This document shows, one piece after another, positions 58,575-64,000 of a stretch of DNA of 64,000 bases. The stretch covers positions 62,001 through 126,000 of the forward strand of contig CAZHIC010000001.1 of the NCBI GenBank assembly GCA_964532405.1, given 5' to 3'. Position 1 is the first letter of the stretch; every line of letters begins with the position of its first letter. A program made the translations under genes and the position numbers. The DNA comes from PALSA-1006 sp964532405. GTDB lineage: Bacteria; Pseudomonadota; Gammaproteobacteria; Burkholderiales; Gallionellaceae. The notes beneath the pieces were generated by a model. That model ran no database searches. It saw only the letters and a program-made list of their open reading frames with translations, and was not told the origin of the DNA.

Positions 58575-60239
58575 ATGGCCCAATACGTAATGTCCATGCT
58601 CCGCGTGAGCAAAATCGTTCCCCCCAAGCGTCAAATCATCAAGGACATCTCCCTCAGCTTCTTTCCCGGCGCCAAGATCGGCCTGCTGGGTCTGAACGGC
58701 TCGGGTAAATCTACCGTGCTGCGCATCATGGCGGGCGTGGACAAAGAGTATGACGGCGAAGTGCAGCATCTGCCCAACATCCGCATCGGTTACTTGGAGC
58801 AAGAGCCGAAGCTGAACCCCGATGCGACGGTGCGCGAAGAAGTGGAGTCTGCCTTGGGCGAAGTGATGCAAGCGCAGAAGAAGCTGGACGAAGTGTACGC
58901 CGCCTATGCCGAAGAGAACGCTGACTTCGACGCGCTTGCCGCCGAGCAGGCGCGTCTCGAATCCATTATCGCCGCGTCCGGTTCGGATGCCTCGCATCAA
59001 ATGGAAGTCGCCGCCGACGCGCTGCGTCTGCCGGAATGGGATGCGCCCATCAAAAATCTTTCCGGTGGTGAGAAGCGCCGCGTCGCGCTGTGCAAACTGT
59101 TGCTGGAAAAGCCCGACATGCTGTTGCTGGACGAGCCGACCAACCACCTCGATGCCGAATCGGTGGAATGGTTGGAACAATTCCTCGTGCGCTTCCCCGG
59201 CACTGTGGTCGCCGTCACCCATGATCGTTACTTCCTCGACAACGCCGCCGAATGGATACTCGAACTCGACCGTGGCCACGGCATCCCGTGGAAGGGCAAC
59301 TACTCCAGCTGGCTGGAACAAAAGGGCGCGCGCCTGGAGACCGAGAACAAACAACTCGACGCGCATACCAAAGCGATGAAAAAAGAGTTGGAATGGGTGC
59401 GCCAAAATCCGAAAGGACGTCAGGCCAAATCCAAAGCGCGCATCGCCCGCTTTGAAGAACTGAATTCGCAAGAACACCAGCAGCGCAACGAGACACAGGA
59501 AATCTTTATCCCCGTCGGCGAACGTCTGGGTAACGAAGTCATCGAATTCGACGGCGTGAGCAAGGCCTACGGCGACCGCCTGCTGATCGACAACCTCAGC
59601 TTCAAGATCCCGCCCGGTGCGATCGTCGGTATCATCGGCCCCAACGGCGCGGGTAAATCCACCCTGTTCCGCATGATCACCGGCAAAGAGCAGCCGGACA
59701 GCGGCATCGTGAAGATCGGGTCGACCGTAAAGATTGCGCACGTAGACCAAGCGCGCGATTCGCTGGAGGCCGACAAGACTGTGTTCGACGCCATCTCCGG
59801 CGGCAACGATATTTTGACCGTGGGCAAATACGAAACCCCGGCGCGCGCCTACATCGGTCGCTTCAACTTCAAGGGCGGCGACCAAGCCAAACTCGTCGGC
59901 CAACTCTCCGGCGGTGAACGCGGTCGTCTGCATCTGGCGCAAACCCTCATCTCCGGCGGCAACGTGCTGCTACTCGACGAACCCTCCAACGACCTCGACG
60001 TAGAAACCCTGCGCGCGCTCGAAGATGCGCTGCTCGAATTCGCCGGCTGCGTCGCCGTCATCTCCCACGACCGCTGGTTCCTAGACCGCATCGCCACCCA
60101 CATCCTCGCCTGCGAAGGCGATTCCAAGTGGACGTTTTTCGACGGCAACTATCAGGAATACGAAGCGGAAAAGAAGAAGCGCTTGGGTGAAGAGGGCGCG
60201 AAGCCTAAACGGATTCGGTATAAGCCGATTAGTCGGTAA
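58575..60239 (+). CDS. ettA: Energy-dependent translational throttle protein EttA
   Basis: 554 residues, an ABC-F ATPase. Two ABC domains: Walker A GLNGSGKSTVLRIMAG and GPNGAGKSTLFRM, signatures LSGGEKRRVALCKLLL and LSGGERGRLHLAQTL, Walker B LLLDEPTNHLDAE and LLLDEPSNDLDVE. The arm and linker fit EttA, which binds the ribosomal E site and slows initiation at low energy. Length equals that of E. coli EttA (555). Confidence 0.96.
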   Translation: MAQYVMSMLRVSKIVPPKRQIIKDISLSFFPGAKIGLLGLNGSGKSTVLRIMAGVDKEYDGEVQHLPNIRIGYLEQEPKLNPDATVREEVESALGEVMQAQKKLDEVYAAYAEENADFDALAAEQARLESIIAASGSDASHQMEVAADALRLPEWDAPIKNLSGGEKRRVALCKLLLEKPDMLLLDEPTNHLDAESVEWLEQFLVRFPGTVVAVTHDRYFLDNAAEWILELDRGHGIPWKGNYSSWLEQKGARLETENKQLDAHTKAMKKELEWVRQNPKGRQAKSKARIARFEELNSQEHQQRNETQEIFIPVGERLGNEVIEFDGVSKAYGDRLLIDNLSFKIPPGAIVGIIGPNGAGKSTLFRMITGKEQPDSGIVKIGSTVKIAHVDQARDSLEADKTVFDAISGGNDILTVGKYETPARAYIGRFNFKGGDQAKLVGQLSGGERGRLHLAQTLISGGNVLLLDEPSNDLDVETLRALEDALLEFAGCVAVISHDRWFLDRIATHILACEGDSKWTFFDGNYQEYEAEKKKRLGEEGAKPKRIRYKPISR

Positions 60240-60311
60240 TGTTTTGTGTCAAGCAGGGAATACATGCGGCACTTTTTTCATCACAATATCTATTAACACG
60301 GAGAGATCGGG

Positions 60312-61424
60312 ATGAACCGAATTAAAGATTTTTCGCTTGAAGGATTTAAGTCAATACGAAAAGCGGATTTTGAATTTACAAATCTCAATGTGTTGATTGG
60401 TGCAAATGGTGCTGGCAAGTCAAATTTGATTGGTTTTTTTCGTATGCTGAACTACTTGCAATCTGGCGCATTGCAAACACATGTGGGCACGCAAGGTTAT
60501 GCAAATGCGCTTTTGCACTATGGTGCAAAAAAAACACCTCAGCTATCTGCAACTATTAATTTTGAAACCCTTAAAGGATTTAATCGTTATCACATGCGGT
60601 TAATTCATGCCGCAGGGGATACATTGATCTTTGCGGACGAAGAAATTACTTATTCACGGCGAGACAAAAAAACACAAGGGCCAACGATCTCTCTTGGAGC
60701 AGGGCATCGAGAGTCTGGTCTGATTGTTCAATCCGAGAAAGAACGACAGTCCCATCAATCAGGAACTGCTACCGTTATTAGAAGCATGATGGGTGCATGG
60801 CAGGTCTTTCAGTTCCACGATACATCCAGTACGGCCAATATCAAACAGTTTCACTATGTTGACGACGATCATTTTCTTCGTGCGGATGGCGGTAACCTTG
60901 CTCCATTTCTCTATCATCTTCATAAAGACAAGCCGGAATATTACCGCAGAATTCTTGAAACTATTCGCTTGTGCGCACCATTTTTCGGTGATTTCGTATT
61001 GGTACCAAACGACAAGAAAAGCATCATTCTGAATTGGAAAGAAGAGGGGTCGGATATGCTTTTCGGCCCACATCATCTCTCGGACGGTACATTGCGACTA
61101 ATGGCATTAGTCACATTGCTACTGCAACCCAATCTTCCATCAATGATTATTATCGATGAGCCAGAGCTGGGTTTGCATCCATATGCAATTACCGTTCTAG
61201 GCGGATTGCTAAAGAAAGCTTCTGTTTCTAGCCAATTACTAATTTCGACTCAATCTGTCAGCCTGATTGATCAGTTTGATGCAGAAGATATAATTACTGT
61301 TGATCGGGAAGATGGGCAGTCTGTATTCAGGCGCCAGAGTTCAGAAAAACTGAAAGGGTGGTTAGAGGAATATTCTTTAAGTGAACTGTGGGAAAAGAAT
61401 GTCCTCGGTGGGAGACCATCGTAA
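60312..61424 (+). CDS. AAA ATPase (OLD/RecF-like), possible defence protein
   Basis: 370 residues. Starts IKDFSLEGFKSIRKADFEF with Walker A GANGAGKSNL at residue ~35, and a C-terminal HHLSDGTLRLMALV signature plus Walker B MIIIDEPELGLHPYAI. This is the AAA_21/AAA_15-type SMC-like fold used by several phage-defence proteins (OLD, PARIS, Septu). Overlaps its partner by one base. The pair has more A/T and different codon use than the core genes around it, consistent with transfer. Confidence 0.85.
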   Translation: MNRIKDFSLEGFKSIRKADFEFTNLNVLIGANGAGKSNLIGFFRMLNYLQSGALQTHVGTQGYANALLHYGAKKTPQLSATINFETLKGFNRYHMRLIHAAGDTLIFADEEITYSRRDKKTQGPTISLGAGHRESGLIVQSEKERQSHQSGTATVIRSMMGAWQVFQFHDTSSTANIKQFHYVDDDHFLRADGGNLAPFLYHLHKDKPEYYRRILETIRLCAPFFGDFVLVPNDKKSIILNWKEEGSDMLFGPHHLSDGTLRLMALVTLLLQPNLPSMIIIDEPELGLHPYAITVLGGLLKKASVSSQLLISTQSVSLIDQFDAEDIITVDREDGQSVFRRQSSEKLKGWLEEYSLSELWEKNVLGGRPS

Positions 61425-62101
61425 TGATTCGTTTAAACATGATTGTGGAAGGGCAAACAGAAGAGGCTTTTGTAAATCGATTGCTCAAGCCCCTCTTGGC
61501 TTATAGGGATGTATTTGTCGCAGTGCGTTGCGTTGAGACTGGTCGCCGTGGGCATAAAATATTTCGCGGTGGTTTGCTTAATTATGAAAAAGCAAAAAAA
61601 GACATTACGCTTTGGATGAAGGAGGATCAAGGTGCCGATGCAAGATTTACAACAATGTTTGATTTATACCGGCTGCCCGATAATTTTCCAAACACAGAGA
61701 AAGCACGTGTTCAATCAAATATAAATGACAAAGTGCAAACTTTGGAAAAGGGTTTTGCAGAATCCGTTAATGATCATCGTTTCTTCTCTTATATTCAGTT
61801 GCATGAATTTGAAGCGCTGCTTTTTTCTGACATTGAGAAAATGAGCTTCTATTACCCAGATCAGAAATCTGAAATCAAAAGGCTAGTAGAGCAATCAAAG
61901 CAGTTCGAGAATCCTGAGCACATAAACGATGGGCCAAGCACGGCTCCTTCCAAGCGAATTATTTGTGAATTACATTCATATGAAGGGGATAAGGCATCGG
62001 CAGGTCCCGAAGTCGCCACCCAAATTGGGTTGACAACTATTCGTGCCAAATGTCCGCATTTCAATTCTTGGCTAGCTCATTTGGAAGAGCTGAATAATTA
62101 A
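61424..62101 (+). CDS. DUF4276-family protein, partner of the ATPase
   Basis: 225 residues. DUF4276 hallmarks: LNMIVEGQTEEAFVNRLLKPL, TTMFDLYRLPDNFP, and YIQLHEFEALLFSD. The E-G-x-T-E-x-x-F start resembles a Toprim-like acidic site, so it may act as a nuclease or effector. ATPase plus DUF4276 pairs are frequent in genomic islands. Confidence 0.85.
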   Translation: MIRLNMIVEGQTEEAFVNRLLKPLLAYRDVFVAVRCVETGRRGHKIFRGGLLNYEKAKKDITLWMKEDQGADARFTTMFDLYRLPDNFPNTEKARVQSNINDKVQTLEKGFAESVNDHRFFSYIQLHEFEALLFSDIEKMSFYYPDQKSEIKRLVEQSKQFENPEHINDGPSTAPSKRIICELHSYEGDKASAGPEVATQIGLTTIRAKCPHFNSWLAHLEELNN

Positions 62102-62139
62102 AACAATCAGAGGCACGGTTTTCTTTTGGAAGAAAAGTT

Positions 62140-62454
62140 ATGGCGAAGATAACTAAACGTAAACTACGTAACATCCTTCCCTGCGAAGTGTTGCGCGAAG
62201 AATTCCTGATTTCGCTAGGCATTACCCAATACCGTTTGGCAAAAGAGATCGGCGTGACTGAAGCTCGCATCTCGGCGATCTGCTCCGGCAAGCGTGCGAT
62301 CACGGCGGAGACGGCATTGTGCCTAGCTGCGTTTTTTGGCACATCGAGCGGCTTCTGGCTGGGCTTGCAGTCGGATTACGATACCGAAGAAGCTGTCAAA
62401 GAATTGTCCGGTGTGCTGGCGCAGATACATCGCTTTGAGCCGCTGGCGGTTTGA
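62140..62454 (+). CDS. HigA-family antitoxin, orphan
   Basis: 104 residues. Classical HigA (addiction module antidote) layout: CEVLREEFLISLGITQYRLA, GVTEARISAICSGKRAITAE, and SSGFWLGLQSDYD. A HigB toxin gene is normally just upstream; here DUF4276 is upstream, 38 bases away. It may regulate the ATPase/DUF4276 module or be an orphan. Confidence 0.9.
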   Translation: MAKITKRKLRNILPCEVLREEFLISLGITQYRLAKEIGVTEARISAICSGKRAITAETALCLAAFFGTSSGFWLGLQSDYDTEEAVKELSGVLAQIHRFEPLAV

Positions 62455-62474
62455 GCGATGAAGGAGATTTTGAA

Positions 62475-62639
62475 ATGAAAAATATAATCCTTGATGCGGT
62501 GCATCAAACTGCCACTGGGTTGCGCAAATCTGACACGATCACTGACGACACGGAGTCTTTTCTCGCAGCCGTTGCGGGAACATTGGGCGATGATTTTCCA
62601 GATGACATTACGGACGATGATCTTGGTGCCGTGAATTAA
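62475..62639 (+). CDS. Small acidic protein, 54 residues
   Basis: Start at 62475 has aaggag 8 bases upstream. The C-terminus is very acidic (DDFPDDITDDDLGAVN). No family recognised; it could be an antitoxin-like or DNA-mimic protein, which is speculation. It begins 20 bases after the higA stop. Confidence 0.5.
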   Translation: MKNIILDAVHQTATGLRKSDTITDDTESFLAAVAGTLGDDFPDDITDDDLGAVN

Positions 62640-62727
62640 AGGGGCCTGGCTCGGAATATTTTTCAAGTATTTGCCGTTTCGCTTGCTTGCTGTAAACTAA
62701 CCGCCATTAGTTCAACTGGAGGCCGCT

Positions 62728-62976
62728 ATGCTTACCGTCAATATTCACGAAGCCAAAACACAGCTTTCCAAGCTGGTGGATCAAGCTGCACAGGGTGAGT
62801 CGTTCATCATTGCCAAGGCGGGGAAGCCGATGGTTAAGGTGGTTGCGCTGGGCAAGGCGGAGGCGGGAACCAGTGGCCGCCTCGGCTTCATGGCGGGTGA
62901 ATTTTCCGTGCCGGACGATTTTGATCAGATGGGTGGCGGTGAGATCGAAAGCCTTTTTGCGGGGTGCAAGGCTTGA
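62728..62976 (+). CDS. Phd/YefM-family antitoxin (module 2)
   Basis: 82 residues; pattern VNIHEAKTQLSKLVDQAAQGE and IIAKAGKPMVKVVAL. Start has tggagg upstream. Paralogous in type to 13613-13837. Confidence 0.9.
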   Translation: MLTVNIHEAKTQLSKLVDQAAQGESFIIAKAGKPMVKVVALGKAEAGTSGRLGFMAGEFSVPDDFDQMGGGEIESLFAGCKA

Positions 62977-63359
62977 ACCTGTTGCTCGATACCCACTTGT
63001 TGCTGTGGGCGGCGAGTGAGCCGCAACGGCTATCGGCCAAAGCGCGCGCCTTGTTGCTTGATCCCGCCAATCAACTCATATTCAGCTCTGCCAGTTTGTG
63101 GGAAATCACTATCAAGAACGGGCTTGAACGTTCGGATTTCAACGTTGATCCGCGTCGACTGTGGCGCATGTTGTTGGTCAACGGCTACCGCGAGTTGTCC
63201 GTCACCAGCGAACACACCGTTGCGGTGAATGATCTTCCTCTGTTGCACAAAGACCCGTTCGACCGCATCCTCGTGGCGCAGGCTCGCGTAGAGGGGGTGA
63301 CGCTGTTGACCACAGATAAAATGGTCACGAAATATGGTGAAGGCGTGAAGAAGGTGTAG
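62964..63359 (+). CDS. VapC-like PIN-domain toxin (module 2)
   Basis: 131 residues from a GTG at 62964, or about 128 from a TTG at 62973; both overlap the antitoxin and the true start is open. PIN domain: NLLLDTHLLLWAASEP, SLWEITIKNG, KDPFDRILVAQARVEGVTLLTTD. Related in layout to the toxin at 13838. Confidence 0.9.
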   Translation: MQGLNLLLDTHLLLWAASEPQRLSAKARALLLDPANQLIFSSASLWEITIKNGLERSDFNVDPRRLWRMLLVNGYRELSVTSEHTVAVNDLPLLHKDPFDRILVAQARVEGVTLLTTDKMVTKYGEGVKKV

Positions 63360-63392
63360 GTTTTATCATTAGCGCGCGAAAGGCGACTCGAT

Positions 63393-63653
63393 ATGAAAAA
63401 ACGATCTACAAGCAAGGATGACCAAGACATTCCCGAATTGAAGCGGGAGCAGCTCGGTGTCGGTGTGCGCGGGGAGCACTACAAGCAATTTATGCAGGGC
63501 AGCAATGTGGTTGTTTTGCAACCTGAGATACAGAAAGCGTTTCCAACATCCGAGGCGGTCAACAAGGCGCTGGCTAGTATGTTGGTCTTTACTCAGGAAG
63601 CGCAAACAATTACGCATGCTAAACGTGCGCCTCGCAAGCGAGTTGCGGCCTGA
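63393..63653 (+). CDS. Small basic protein of unknown function
   Basis: 86 residues with a aaagg Shine-Dalgarno at 63378. Sequence: GVGVRGEHYKQFMQGSNVVVL, then QPEIQKAFPTSEAVNKALASML, ending in a basic tail. Looks like a DNA-binding antitoxin-like protein of the type found beside toxin genes, but none follows. Confidence 0.6.
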   Translation: MKKRSTSKDDQDIPELKREQLGVGVRGEHYKQFMQGSNVVVLQPEIQKAFPTSEAVNKALASMLVFTQEAQTITHAKRAPRKRVAA

Positions 63654-63842
63654 TTGCATGCGTCAGGCGTGCAGTGGCTTTCCAAAATGTCACTGACGAA
63701 GATTGCCTAGTGCTAGGAGATTTGATGATTCCTGCAATTCTTAACATCACTGCTGTGGAGCGGGTCGGCGACTGGTACCCCTTTTGTTGTGCGTAAATCC
63801 AAAAGCTAATGGCATCACAATATTTTTCAATCCAGTTAAACA
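63654..63842. other. Intergenic region, nothing recognised
   Basis: A leftward frame at 63619-63858 has no Shine-Dalgarno and overlaps both neighbours; not accepted. Confidence 0.4.
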
Positions 63843-64000
63843 ATGCCGCCTGACTCACCTCATCCCTCCGAATTAAGACAAGCCGCGCTGCACTGGCTGG
63901 TTGAGTGCGATGCCATGCAGAAGGCAGCAGGTGTACGCCGCTTGGCGCAGGCGTGGGCAGTGGGCGAACTAGCGCTGGATGCCGATGCGGTATTGAGTGT
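63843..64000 (+). CDS. DUF455-family ferritin-like protein, 3' partial
   Basis: The first 52 residues (ELRQAALHWLVECDAMQKAA..., then GELALDADAVLSV) fit the start of the DUF455/ferritin-like family found across betaproteobacteria, which begins with such a helix and the L-A-L-D pattern. The rest is outside the window. Confidence 0.65.
   Translation, partial: MPPDSPHPSELRQAALHWLVECDAMQKAAGVRRLAQAWAVGELALDADAVLS

Noticed and set aside
63619..63858. Leftward frame before the DUF455-type gene
   Set aside because: Overlaps both neighbours, no start signal, low-complexity translation.

Overview
The window is about 64 kb of a moderately GC-rich bacterial chromosome. Gene content points to a betaproteobacterium, probably of the Nitrosomonadales/Gallionellaceae type: the order nadK-recN-bamE-dapB, the hrcA and hemH neighbourhood, Mrp next to metG, a P-II protein beside nadE, MetR/MetE, EttA, RmuC, AsmA and a DUF455-type gene at the right edge. 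That lineage is inferred from gene content and style only; there is no rRNA or other phylogenetic anchor here.

Left to right: (1) 1-6.4 kb is a compact set of eight exported proteins, none of them a recognised housekeeping gene: a coiled-coil protein, an outer-membrane barrel, two LPP20-like lipoproteins, a tiny lipoprotein, a FecR-domain protein, a sulfatase-modifying-factor-fold protein and a transglutaminase-like protein. Three of them share one charged helical motif. This is the best candidate for an undescribed system. (2) 6.5-12.6 kb is core: a SulP transporter, metG (carrying an in-frame palindromic repeat insertion), mrp/apbC, dcd. (3) 12.8-15.0 kb is a toxin-antitoxin islet: MazEF, Phd-VapC and a decayed HigBA. 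(4) 15.2-17.9 kb holds leuA and an IS630 scar that cuts an HPP-family gene. (5) 18-31.2 kb holds rmuC, a very large AsmA protein, a CHASE2/SH3/M48 operon, nadE, glnB and a kinase-HDOD-GAF protein.

(6) 31.5-42.3 kb holds a GspE/PilB ATPase, rsgA with a pterin dehydratase, a cytochrome c and a Ste24-type protease in one leftward operon, then orn, a glycosyltransferase-like gene, a YcgR-type PilZ protein, hemH, hrcA and a GGDEF gene with an internal deletion. (7) 42.4-47.2 kb is a TetR-regulated RND efflux operon with a clear palindromic operator. (8) 47.2-60.2 kb is again core: nadK, recN, bamE, dapB, metR/metE with a MetR box, a FolB-like gene, a YgjP-like protease, an EamA transporter and ettA. 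(9) 60.3-63.7 kb is accessory and AT-rich: an AAA ATPase/DUF4276 pair (possible defence module), an orphan HigA, a second Phd-VapC and small unknown genes.

Short palindromic repeats of several families lie between genes and once inside a gene (metG). No tRNA, rRNA, CRISPR array or intact insertion sequence was seen. All functions are assigned by reading translated sequence and motifs by eye; no database search was run.
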